From assembly GCA_900104565.1 (NCBI GenBank), contig LT629952.1, positions 1,177,604 to 1,241,603 on the forward strand: a stretch of DNA of 64,000 bases, given 5' to 3'. The translations under genes and the position numbers were made by a program. The stretch is from Ruminococcaceae bacterium Marseille-P2935 (GTDB taxonomy: Bacteria > Bacillota > Clostridia > Oscillospirales > Ruminococcaceae). Position 1 is the first letter of the stretch. The number at the start of each line of letters is the position of its first letter. Shown here piece by piece: positions 35,688-43,849 of the stretch. Below the pieces are notes generated by a model, which did no database searches, was not told the DNA's origin, and saw nothing but the letters and a program-made list of their open reading frames with translations.

Positions 35688-36625
35688 GAGAATTGCTCCA
35701 ATATAGTAATGATTGACGGCCCGAGCAATACGATAAATAGCACAGGAAAAATAAAAATGAGCATTGGAATCAGTATTTTTGTAGAAACCTTTGCAGCCTT
35801 TTCCTGAACTTTATTTCGCCTGGAACGCCGTATTGCGGCAGCCTGTAATTTTAAAACATTGCGTATTGATATGCCCAGCTGTCCCGCCTGTATGACTGCG
35901 CTTGTAAACGTAGTTATATCTTCCACTGCACACCGTTCTCCAAGCAACGTAAGGGCCTGCTTTCTTGAAAGACCCATTGACATTTCCCTATATGTTACAG
36001 AAATCTCATCAATCAGAGGACCGTCCAAATTTTCTGTAACATGCTGCAATGCACGCTCAAAACCAATTCCTGCCTCAACGCTTACGCTTAAAAGGTCAAG
36101 CATATCCGGAAGTTGTTTTTCCATGGCGGCTTTTCTTGATGTAACCCTTGCGGCAACAATATAGCGAATGATGGCATAGGCCGCAAAAGCCCCTCCAAAG
36201 AAATACATAATGATCCGAATCGTATCTACCTTTAAAAAGACGCCAAGCATAACACCCAAAATAGCACAACTTGACATAATAACAAATTGCAAAACCATAT
36301 AGTCCTCAACTGAAATTGCAAAACCTGCTTGCTCTAGCTGCTTTTTTTGTTTTCCATCATTGTTGCGGCTACGGTTTGCCACTGGTATAAATTTTGATAA
36401 AAAACGATAAATTTTTTGAAACAACGGTTTAACCGCACGCTCATACAGCGGCTTGCTAAGCTCCTCGTCCCTAATTACATAACTGTGCTTCACTTCATTT
36501 TCGAGGTCTTTGAGTCTGGCCCGAATAATGTCGTTTTGCTTTGCCTTTGTACTGAAAAGCATTACAACCACAGCAAACAGGAGCACAGCCATACTTATCG
36601 CTATCGCTATTATATAAGCTTCCAT
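35684..36625 (-). CDS. tadC: TadC-like type II/IV secretion F-domain protein
   Basis: A 313-residue inner-membrane platform protein of the Tad apparatus. It has an N-terminal helix, a cytoplasmic region, and a T2SSF domain (about 160-290) with QLPDMLDLLSVSVEAGIGFERAL, then GERCAVEDITTFTSAVIQAGQLG and a final pair of membrane helices ending LFIVLLGPSIITIL. TadB and TadC together form the platform that the ATPase drives during pilin assembly. It is second of the adjoining tadB-tadC pair. Confidence 0.9.
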   Translation of the reverse strand: MEAYIIAIAISMAVLLFAVVVMLFSTKAKQNDIIRARLKDLENEVKHSYVIRDEELSKPLYERAVKPLFQKIYRFLSKFIPVANRSRNNDGKQKKQLEQAGFAISVEDYMVLQFVIMSSCAILGVMLGVFLKVDTIRIIMYFFGGAFAAYAIIRYIVAARVTSRKAAMEKQLPDMLDLLSVSVEAGIGFERALQHVTENLDGPLIDEISVTYREMSMGLSRKQALTLLGERCAVEDITTFTSAVIQAGQLGISIRNVLKLQAAAIRRSRRNKVQEKAAKVSTKILIPMLIFIFPVLFIVLLGPSIITILEQFS

Positions 36626-36647
36626 ACAATCACACCTTGTTTATTCA

Positions 36648-37595
36648 TCAATACTTGATATCTACAATTTTATTGATAATCAAAAATCCTGTAAGTTCCA
36701 TGAACACAGATGCTATTATCATAACCCTTCCTACGGGGTGCGCCGCAAAGTCCGCAAAATACGAGGGGTTTGTAACCATTAGGAATAATATAACGACAAC
36801 AGGAAGCAAACCAATTATCATTCCTGACATTCTTCCCTGTGCGGACAAGGTTCTTATTTCTTCTCTCAACCTGATACGGTCGCGCACGGTTTCTGATATA
36901 GTATCCAAAATATCCGAAAGGTTTGCACCCACCTGCGCTGAGGTCAGAACTGCGGATACAAGCAGTCCAAGATCTTTATTATTCACTCGCTTGACCATAT
37001 TGTTAAGTGTGTTTTCCATCGAAACACCATAATTCATTTCACGCACAACCCGTGCAAACTCCGTTGCAATGGGGGCTTGCATTTCATTTGCAATGCTTGA
37101 CATCGCTTGTTGGAATGAATATCCGGAGCGCATACAATTGCTCATGATGGTAAGCGCATCTCCAAGCTGCTTGTTAAATAGCTGCTGGTGTTTTAACTTG
37201 GAGCGTTGAACCATAATCGGCGGAATTGCAAAACCGATAATGCACAGCGCCATAATTGCAACTACATCTAAATTTAGCAAAGATCCCAAAATAACCGGTC
37301 CTACCGTCAGAGTTATCCAAAGGATCATATACTCAGATGCGTTCAGCTTTATTCCGGATAATGCTAAAGAATCCGCGAGACGTTTGCTGACAAATCTATT
37401 TTCGGTCTTCTTTTTCTTGTTCTTGTTCTTTTTCTTTTCGTTTATCACCGCATCGTGAATATACGCTGTTTCTACGTCTTGCGCAAGCTCGCCAATTCTT
37501 TTTTTTATACGCTTTTTCGGTGAATCTCCGAAAAGAATTACTCCGGTAGAATATATTACAACAGCCGCACATACTGAAATTAAAACAGTTAACAT
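36648..37595 (-). CDS. tadB: TadB-like type II/IV secretion F-domain protein
   Basis: A 315-residue membrane platform protein. An N-terminal helix is followed by a Lys-rich linker (KKKNKNKKKKTENR) and a T2SSF domain (about 155-280) with FNKQLGDALTIMSNCMRSGYSFQQAM and a VSAVLTSAQVGANLSDILDTIS motif, then C-terminal helices. Its position directly after the CpaF ATPase and before tadC is the standard order of Tad loci. Confidence 0.9.
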   Translation of the reverse strand: MLTVLISVCAAVVIYSTGVILFGDSPKKRIKKRIGELAQDVETAYIHDAVINEKKKNKNKKKKTENRFVSKRLADSLALSGIKLNASEYMILWITLTVGPVILGSLLNLDVVAIMALCIIGFAIPPIMVQRSKLKHQQLFNKQLGDALTIMSNCMRSGYSFQQAMSSIANEMQAPIATEFARVVREMNYGVSMENTLNNMVKRVNNKDLGLLVSAVLTSAQVGANLSDILDTISETVRDRIRLREEIRTLSAQGRMSGMIIGLLPVVVILFLMVTNPSYFADFAAHPVGRVMIIASVFMELTGFLIINKIVDIKY

Positions 37596-37654
37596 ATATT
37601 ACTTCCCCTATTTTGTATTATGCAAAAGCAATAATAACCGAAATTTGAAAAACA

Positions 37655-39022
37655 TCAATTTTGAAACCACTCATCTCTGAGCATAACACCATTGCCGGAC
37701 ATTTTCTCGGTAAATCCCGGCCGGATCCCCGTTGAAACAAAACCTCCGCGCATTCCGTCCGGTCCAAATCCTGTATGTTTATATACAAAAATATCCTGTA
37801 GAGTAATCGTATCGCCTTCCATGCCGACTACTTCCGAAATGCTTACGATTCTTCTTGAACCATCACGCATACGGGATTGATGTACTATAAGGTCAATAGC
37901 AGATGAAATCTGCTCTCTAATTGCTTTTACAGGCATTTCCAGACCAGACATAAGTACCATGGTTTCAAGACGCGACATAAGGTCTCTGGGGGAATTTGCA
38001 TGGGCAGTTGTTAACGAACCGTCATGGCCAGTATTCATAGCCTGCAGCATATCCAACGTCTCACCGGACCGAACCTCGCCTACAATAATTCTGTCTGGTC
38101 TCATACGAAGCGCATTACGGACAAGGTCGCGTATTGTAACTGCCCCCGTACCCTCAACATTTGCGGGTTTACTTTCAAGCGTAATAACATGCTGTTGTCT
38201 AAGCTGCAATTCCGCGGCATCTTCTATTGTAACAATTCTTTCACTTTCAGGTATATATGCAGACAATACGCTTAAAAGAGTCGTTTTGCCGCTTCCGGTA
38301 CCGCCCGAAACAATTATATTAAGCCTTGCTTTAACGCAGGCTTCCAAAAAAGCCATCATCTGAGGAGAAACCGAAGAAAAACGTATTAAGTCGCTTACAG
38401 TAAGAGGGTTTTTCGAAAATTTTCTGATAGTTATCGTAGGGCCGTTAATTGCAACAGGGGGAATAATTGCGTTAACACGAGAGCCATCCTTAAGACGCGC
38501 ATCTACCATTGGGCTTGATTCGTCTATGCGTCGTCCCACCGATGTAACAATACGGTTTATAATATTCATAACATGCTCGTTGTCTCGGAAATGAACTGCT
38601 GTCTGCTCAATTTTACCGCGTATCTCCACATATACTCTGCTGTATCCGTTTACCATGATTTCGGTAATCTCGGGGTCAGCAAGAAGCGGTTCCAGAGGGC
38701 CAAGACCTACTATATCGTTATACAGTTCATTGATAATGCAGTTTCTTTCCGTGCGTGAAATATCGACTCCGCGTAAATTAAGAACCGAGTCAATTGTGGA
38801 ACGGATTTTATTTTCGTCTCCTTCTTCATTTTCTTCATCACTTGAATTTTGATTCATAAGGTCAACTACTTCTTTGTGTACCTGCTTTTTTATTTCAGCA
38901 TATTCGTCAGGCTGAAAGCCCGGGGTTAGAGTATTGTTGTTTTCAGAATTATTTGCACCAAGTCTTGCCGGTTCCGCCTGCATAATTACCTTCTGTTTTT
39001 CCAGCCTTTCCATTAGCCCCAT
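37655..39022 (-). CDS. cpaF: CpaF/TadA secretion ATPase
   Basis: The hexameric ATPase that powers Flp-pilus assembly (and retraction, as known for CpaF), 455 residues. It belongs to the GspE/VirB11 superfamily: N-terminal helical domain, then Walker A VSGGTGSGKTTLL at about 250, an aspartate-box region ERIVTIEDAAELQL and the Walker B/His box VGEVRSGETLDMLQAMNTGHDGSL. The start was set at 39022 because AGAAGGTG lies nine bases upstream; an in-frame GTG four codons earlier is less likely. Confidence 0.95.
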   Translation of the reverse strand: MGLMERLEKQKVIMQAEPARLGANNSENNNTLTPGFQPDEYAEIKKQVHKEVVDLMNQNSSDEENEEGDENKIRSTIDSVLNLRGVDISRTERNCIINELYNDIVGLGPLEPLLADPEITEIMVNGYSRVYVEIRGKIEQTAVHFRDNEHVMNIINRIVTSVGRRIDESSPMVDARLKDGSRVNAIIPPVAINGPTITIRKFSKNPLTVSDLIRFSSVSPQMMAFLEACVKARLNIIVSGGTGSGKTTLLSVLSAYIPESERIVTIEDAAELQLRQQHVITLESKPANVEGTGAVTIRDLVRNALRMRPDRIIVGEVRSGETLDMLQAMNTGHDGSLTTAHANSPRDLMSRLETMVLMSGLEMPVKAIREQISSAIDLIVHQSRMRDGSRRIVSISEVVGMEGDTITLQDIFVYKHTGFGPDGMRGGFVSTGIRPGFTEKMSGNGVMLRDEWFQN

Positions 39023-39049
39023 ATACAAGTGCACCTTCTATTTCATATC

Positions 39050-40288
39050 TTATTTTTTAGCGAAGAAAGAACTTTTTAACGTCTTATCTTTGGTTTTATA
39101 CCTGCGTATTAATGCCCGGCGTTCCTTGGGAGTAAGCTGCTGAATATCAAAGTTATCCGTTCCTTTGATTAAAATATCTGCAATATCGCCTATGGCAAGG
39201 CTTAATTTGGACTTTGGCGCACTTTGCACAAAAGGCTGCCCCCGGTTAAGCGCTGCAACCGCTACAGGATAGTCGCTTGGTATTCTGGCAATAATAGGCG
39301 CGTCAATAATTTTTTGCACATCTGCAACAGAAATCGTATTGATTTCTACCGCACGGTTCACAATAACTCTTACCTTATTCTTTTGCTTTAAAGATTCCAA
39401 AAGAGACATCGAGAGCTTAGAATTTTTCAGGATTGAAATATCAAGGCCCGTTACAAACAAAATCATCGTGGAAGCTTCTATCGCAGAAAGGGTGACATCG
39501 CCAAAATCAGAAGCCGTATCTATGATAACATAGTCATAATAAGAACGAATTAGGCTTAAAAGGCTTTGCATCCGTTCCGCTGAAACGATTTCGGCATATT
39601 CGGGACTTTTCGGAGCACACAATACATTTACTCCGCTTGGATGCACAGTCATATAAGTACGAACCGAATCAATATTCGGCTCATAAACATCCTGCATAAG
39701 GTCGGCAAGCGTTTCTTTGGGGTCAATGTCCATAAAAATATGCACATCGCCAAACTGCAAATCAAGGTCAATCAAAGCAACCTTTTTGTTCTGTTCGGCA
39801 AGTTTAATTGCAAGGTTTGTCGAAATTGTTGTTTTTCCCAAACCACCTTTTGCCCCAAAAATAGTGATTACTTTAGAGGACCATCTAACGCGCTGGTTTT
39901 CATTCAGTGCGTTGAGGCGGCTTTTTTCTTTATTATATATGGTATGAATATAATCGCATAGCTCTTTTGCGGTATCAGGTAAGGTAATGATGTTGTGAAC
40001 CCCGGCAGAGTTTGCGGCATTCAGCACATCTACGGTCATATCTTCTACAATCAGAATAACAAAGATCTTAGGCTTATATTGTGTAATACGTTCGGCTAAA
40101 TTAATGGCGTCCGTATCATTTATGCCGGAGTTAATAATCAAAATGTCGGGCGAAGTATTTTCAATTTTATCAAGGGCGCTTTCGCCGCCTGCAGCCTGGG
40201 CAATTACAGACAAATCCTCATCGGTGATAAGTTTTCTAATATTTGAAAGTACCGCATCAATCTTGCTGATAAGCATAACTTTTATCAT
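39050..40288 (-). CDS. cpaE: CpaE/TadZ-like ATPase with receiver-like domain
   Basis: A 412-residue protein with a response-regulator-like N-terminal domain (about 1-115; PDILIINSGINDTDAI replaces the usual phosphoacceptor motif, so it may not be phosphorylated). A MinD/ParA-type ATPase follows, with a deviant Walker A FGAKGGLGKTTISTNLA at about 145. CpaE/TadZ proteins place the Tad machine in the cell, often at the pole. The Arg/Lys-rich C-terminus ends FFAKK. ATG 40288 has AGGGGTGG upstream. The frame reads 15 codons further without a better SD. Confidence 0.92.
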   Translation of the reverse strand: MIKVMLISKIDAVLSNIRKLITDEDLSVIAQAAGGESALDKIENTSPDILIINSGINDTDAINLAERITQYKPKIFVILIVEDMTVDVLNAANSAGVHNIITLPDTAKELCDYIHTIYNKEKSRLNALNENQRVRWSSKVITIFGAKGGLGKTTISTNLAIKLAEQNKKVALIDLDLQFGDVHIFMDIDPKETLADLMQDVYEPNIDSVRTYMTVHPSGVNVLCAPKSPEYAEIVSAERMQSLLSLIRSYYDYVIIDTASDFGDVTLSAIEASTMILFVTGLDISILKNSKLSMSLLESLKQKNKVRVIVNRAVEINTISVADVQKIIDAPIIARIPSDYPVAVAALNRGQPFVQSAPKSKLSLAIGDIADILIKGTDNFDIQQLTPKERRALIRRYKTKDKTLKSSFFAKK

Positions 40289-40289
40289 T

Positions 40290-41030
40290 TTAATCCACCC
40301 CTTCACCCTTGATATCGTCAATGGTAATTTCACTGTTTTCGGTCTTATTAGAATCCAGGGGAGAACGAAGGATAAGCCTTAAGCTTGCGTTGTACTCGGA
40401 ATAACTAAGCTGTACTGCCTGTTCTGGTGTAACCATCAGGGTAACGGAGGTGTACCCTTCTTCAGGGATACTTGTTTTTGATAGGGAAGAAGAAATTGCA
40501 AGAACTTCAATGTTCTGTATCAGTATTTTGGAAGCGACTACATTCTTTGCTTCCCCCTCCTGCGTTTCGGATTGCGAATCGTCTTCATAGGTATAGTTAA
40601 GCACCACATCAACAAAGTTGCCAGGCCTTAGCATGTTGGAAAGCCCGCTGGTATCTCCTACCGAAATTGTAATCGCACGCATACCGGGTTTTACCACATA
40701 GGCAAGGGTGTTACTGGTGGACTGGGTATCCCCAATGCGTACAAGTCTGTCGGTTACGATCTGTTCCCCCTGAATAACATCAGACGATATAACCATTCCA
40801 ATAACGCTGTCTAAATTTTTAACACAATTTTTGAGAAGCGACTCAGTCGCAATTGGGGCGAGCATAACCATATCGGCAGTTATTGTGGTATTTTCCTGAA
40901 TATTTACAGCGGCAACAACAACGTTGGTGCGGGGTACCTCCTGTGGTTTGCTTATTTCAGAAAGCAGCTGGAAAATTGCAAGCCCTGCAATAAGCGCCGC
41001 AAGAAGCGCAATAATTTTCATTTTCTTCAT
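40290..41030 (-). CDS. cpaB: CpaB/RcpC pilus-assembly protein (SAF domain)
   Basis: A 246-residue protein anchored by one N-terminal helix (about 5-25). The SAF-type beta-clip domain (about 35-105) is recognised from VVVAAVNIQENTTITADMVML and later GEQIVTDRLV, followed by an extracytoplasmic region with PGMRAITISVGDTSGLSNMLRPGNFVDVVL. In diderm systems CpaB aids secretin assembly. Here, with no secretin gene in the locus, it probably spans or contacts peptidoglycan. It ends two bases after the cpaE start and is tightly coupled. Confidence 0.9.
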   Translation of the reverse strand: MKKMKIIALLAALIAGLAIFQLLSEISKPQEVPRTNVVVAAVNIQENTTITADMVMLAPIATESLLKNCVKNLDSVIGMVISSDVIQGEQIVTDRLVRIGDTQSTSNTLAYVVKPGMRAITISVGDTSGLSNMLRPGNFVDVVLNYTYEDDSQSETQEGEAKNVVASKILIQNIEVLAISSSLSKTSIPEEGYTSVTLMVTPEQAVQLSYSEYNASLRLILRSPLDSNKTENSEITIDDIKGEGVD

Positions 41031-41091
41031 GGCTATGTATCCCCCGATAAAAGATTTTTTAGAAATAATTTATCTGCAATCGTACAAAACG

Positions 41092-41487
41092 CTAATTTTC
41101 AAGTCTCATCGTGCACTTTGCGTGCAGCCTCAATGTTTTAGAGCCTACAATAGTCGATGTAAAGCCTGTAAGTATCGGTACATCTGCCGTAACCATAGCC
41201 GTTATCTGCTGTCCCTGTGGGTCAGAAACAAAAGCTACCGCGTTTTCAACGCCTACCATGCTTGCCATTATGCGTGATTCCGCCGCGTCCTTCCAGTCTA
41301 TGGAAGGGTCATAATGAATCACGGCATATCTTGCTCCCTCACGGGAAGCGTTATTAAGGGTGATCTGGTTGTAATATAACCAGCCGAAGTCTATAATTCC
41401 GCAAAGCAAAAGCAGTAATATAGGCAGAACCAGAGCAAACTCAACTATTGCCTGACCGCTTTCACGTTTTTTTATTCGTAATTTCAT
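41092..41487 (-). CDS. tadE: TadE-like pseudopilin
   Basis: A 131-residue minor pilin. The leader is short and basic (MKLRIKKRESG), and the processing site SG/QAIVEF with Glu at +5 is the type III prepilin motif, followed by a hydrophobic helix (ALVLPILLLLLCGIIDFG). The rest is a small extracytoplasmic beta domain of the TadE-like family. It would be cleaved by the locus's own prepilin peptidase. ATG 41487 has GGAGGG upstream; upstream in-frame sequence lacks an SD. Confidence 0.9.
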   Translation of the reverse strand: MKLRIKKRESGQAIVEFALVLPILLLLLCGIIDFGWLYYNQITLNNASREGARYAVIHYDPSIDWKDAAESRIMASMVGVENAVAFVSDPQGQQITAMVTADVPILTGFTSTIVGSKTLRLHAKCTMRLEN

Positions 41488-41588
41488 ATTGCTTTGCCCT
41501 CCGTTTCCTTTAATAGGAAAACGGGGCGAGCCAACGACTCGCCCCACCAATGTAACATGATTTTTCTTTTTGGTCTTCCGAATTCCAA

Positions 41589-41771
41589 TTAGGGAGCAAC
41601 AGATGCGCTTGCAGCGTTTGTAAGCTCTGTGCTTGCCTTTGTGAAGAGAGTGCTGATTGCGGGAGCCAGCAGCTTAATTGCAACAATAACAGCAACCGCT
41701 ACCAAAGCAATAATCAAACCGTATTCCACCATGCCCTGTCCGCTTTCGTCTTTTAAAAATTTTTTTAACAT
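41589..41771 (-). CDS. flp: Flp-type major pilin
   Basis: The major pilin of the Tad system, only 60 residues. Basic leader (MLKKFLKDESG), cleavage predicted after SG before QGMVEYGLI (Glu +5, Tyr +6 as in Flp), then a long hydrophobic helix (IIALVAVAVIVAIKLLAP) and a short Ala/Thr/Ser tail. Such peptides bundle into adhesive fibres. ATG 41771 with a strong GGAGG eight bases upstream. As one transcript feeds all components, the flp gene's strong SD and about 100-bp gap to tadE may help it reach higher expression. Confidence 0.93.
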   Translation of the reverse strand: MLKKFLKDESGQGMVEYGLIIALVAVAVIVAIKLLAPAISTLFTKASTELTNAASASVAP

Positions 41772-41813
41772 TTTTGATTCCTCCAAAATTTTTTATATTG
41801 GTTTTTTGCTAAA

Positions 41814-42461
41814 TCAGCCATATGTAACCGGGAGAAGAAGTACCACCATCATACCAAACGCAATAAATGGTCCCATGGGAATCATATTCTTGAAAAAGCT
41901 TAAAACAGGCATTTGCCTCTGTACAAAGCCATACGCTAAAATAACAAGCCCCATAATAACCACTGCGAAAAGCGCGTTAGTTAGACCAAGACAAAATCCA
42001 AGCGCAGAAGCAAGTTTAACATCTCCAGCACCGACATTCTTTCCGAAAAAAGAGGGTAAACAGAAGACTACAAAGCAAACAACAAGCCCAAGCAGAGACT
42101 GTACAATACGAAACTGCACAAAGCATTGCAATCCGAAAAGAGACGGTACCCCGAAAAGAAGTTTAATTATAAAAATTGCTGTCACCGCATCGTTCGGAAT
42201 AATTCTGTGGTGTAAGTCAAAAACAGAGATTATTTCACAAGAGCATAAAAGCAAAAATGCATATAATATATGAATAATACCTTTTGAGAAAACACCAATT
42301 GCCCCGCCGAAAAGCATCATTATAATTACCAGCAGCCACTTCTCTTTTATAGAGATTTTGCGTTCAAGATTTCTTTTCCTTTCCAGAAAGTAAATAATAC
42401 GCTCACAAATAAATGCACAGACTACGCCGACTGCAGCACAAGCGGTTATTTTTAGGATCAA
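41814..42461 (-). CDS. tadV: Prepilin peptidase (CpaA/TadV type, A24 family)
   Basis: An aspartic membrane protease of 215 residues that cleaves and processes the Flp and TadE leaders. The two catalytic aspartates are visible in ISVFDLHHRIIPND and GAGDVKLASALG. It has about seven helices and lacks the N-terminal methylase domain of larger PilD enzymes, as usual for TadV. The start appears to be TTG 42461 with GAGGGAA ten bases upstream; the ATG just before it opens only a three-codon frame. First gene of the Tad operon, immediately downstream of the 19-bp repeat array. Confidence 0.88.
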   Translation of the reverse strand: MILKITACAAVGVVCAFICERIIYFLERKRNLERKISIKEKWLLVIIMMLFGGAIGVFSKGIIHILYAFLLLCSCEIISVFDLHHRIIPNDAVTAIFIIKLLFGVPSLFGLQCFVQFRIVQSLLGLVVCFVVFCLPSFFGKNVGAGDVKLASALGFCLGLTNALFAVVIMGLVILAYGFVQRQMPVLSFFKNMIPMGPFIAFGMMVVLLLPVTYG

Positions 42462-42505
42462 CTCATCAATTCCCTCATTTTAAAATCAGCAAAATCCGAA
42501 AAACC

Positions 42506-42600
42506 TGTAAAAACTCGTAAAAGTTGTAAAAACTCGTAAATCCTGTAAATACTCGTAAATGTTGTAAAAACTCGTAAATCCTGTAAAAATCTGTAAAAGC
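42506..42600. repeat. Five tandem 19-bp repeats upstream of the Tad operon
   Basis: Units begin at 42506, 42525, 42544, 42563 and 42582, an exact 19-bp period. The consensus is TGTAAAAACTCGTAAA plus three variable bases. Each unit holds two GTAAA cores 9-10 bp apart, so about ten GTAAA/A-tract motifs recur close to once per helical turn. The array lies 45-140 bp upstream of the first tad gene. It could be a cooperative activator/repressor site or an intrinsically curved region. No protein is encoded. Confidence 0.95.
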
Positions 42601-43121
42601 TATAATCAATATATCACAATAATTAAGATAAGTAAACAAAATATTTTAGACAAAACAATATAATTTTTTAACACATAACCCCAGCTTAAAACATAAGTTA
42701 GCGACATTTTAATTCTTAAATATTCTTACAGAACAAATCGACTGCTTGCTATATTTCGCGAGCAGTCGAACAGGTAAAAGCCTTTTTCATTGATAGGTAA
42801 GACGAAAAGAAAGTATTTGCACTTCAAATCTACGACATCTATAACCTCGGTGTTTAACACCAAGCTTACTTTTTTGAATATGCATGATACTGATTTGGCC
42901 GATTTTCAGTTTTTTATGATTACTATTTCTATCATGCCGTTCATCTTTTGTAACTGCCTCTTTTTCTGTTCAGCGTGTAATGTAACGTTTAACACCCTTT
43001 TCCCCTACCTTTTGAGGTTAAAAGCATTTGTAATAAGCCTGTTTAAAACATAGCGGTAATTTAAATATCTCTTCATTGGATAGAAAATATCTGCTTTTAC
43101 AGCAAACCCCGCTACACAGAT
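42601..43121. other. Intergenic region between tad and the GNAT gene
   Basis: AT-rich and without a supported gene. A hairpin CGACTGCTTGC/GCGAGCAGTCG lies at about 42738-42768 (one G-T pair). The tad promoter is probably in 42610-42700 (several partial sigma-A boxes) but I cannot fix it. The open frame 42790-43053 has no SD or domain. Confidence 0.4.
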
Positions 43122-43772
43122 TTATTTTCCTCGCAACGTATTATAATCGGCACGTTTCTTTGCATCCGCAGCGTCCATGGCAGAACCCAAGCCCACACCA
43201 ATTGCGACACCAAAGCACATGCCTAAAGCGAGCTGGTCCATGGCAACACCATATGCCATACCAAAGCCAGCGCCAATGCACATGCAGGTGGAAATCCACG
43301 AAGTGGAAGGCCGCTCCTTTTCAAACCGTGGCCCTTCCTCGCCCTGCGCCACAGGTGCAAAACCCAGTTTTTCCAAAACACGTTGAGAAGCTTTGTTTTC
43401 GGGTTCCGTTTCAGCCACTATAAAATAAACCTCTGGCTGCCCAAACGCCCAATCCACGGCAGCTTTTACCGCTTCTGAGGCATAGCCATTCCCCTCATAT
43501 TCCGGATGAATGCCGTAGCCCAATTCCACTTCTCCGTTTTGTGGAGCGCCCCGAAACCCCAGACTTCCAATAATTTTGCTATCTTCCCGCAGGGCTATGC
43601 GCCAATTGGTATGCCACAGCCATTGCTGGGGGCTGGCTTTGCCGCCGGCCAGCATTTTGGAAAAAACCTGCTTCATGTGGGCGTCAGTTTCGTCATGTAC
43701 CGCGGTGTGCAGTTCTTCACTGGTTAAAGGTGTAATTATCAGCCTTTTTGTTTTGATGGCTTTCATCTTCAT
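43122..43772 (-). CDS. GNAT acetyltransferase fused to a glycine-zipper-like membrane tail
   Basis: A 216-residue protein in two parts. Residues 1-150 are a GNAT acetyltransferase of the RimJ/RimL type: TKRLIITPLTSEEL, GSLGFRGAPQNGEVELGYGIHPEYEGNGYASEA (acetyl-CoA-binding region) and NKASQRVLEKLGF. Residues ~160-200 are a Gly/Ala/Met-rich segment (GAGFGMAYGVAM.. and GVAIGVGLGSAM) resembling glycine-zipper membrane helices. The combination suggests a membrane-tethered or membrane-interacting acetyltransferase. The tail also occurs as a separate small protein in Clostridia, to my recollection. Start ATG 43772 with AAGGGAAG. Confidence 0.8.
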   Translation of the reverse strand: MKMKAIKTKRLIITPLTSEELHTAVHDETDAHMKQVFSKMLAGGKASPQQWLWHTNWRIALREDSKIIGSLGFRGAPQNGEVELGYGIHPEYEGNGYASEAVKAAVDWAFGQPEVYFIVAETEPENKASQRVLEKLGFAPVAQGEEGPRFEKERPSTSWISTCMCIGAGFGMAYGVAMDQLALGMCFGVAIGVGLGSAMDAADAKKRADYNTLRGK

Positions 43773-43849
43773 TTTCTTCCCTTCATTGCAGGCGGCTATT
43801 GTTTGAAAAAGCATGACAGTGCTGAATCCATACTTTTTCAAATCTGCAG

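Noticed and set aside
42506-42600. 19-bp tandem repeats as a CRISPR array
   Set aside because: Units are contiguous with only three variable bases, so there are no spacers, and no cas genes are present.
42790-43053. 87-aa hydrophobic open frame after the tad locus
   Set aside because: Phe/Ile-rich composition from AT-rich DNA, with no SD.
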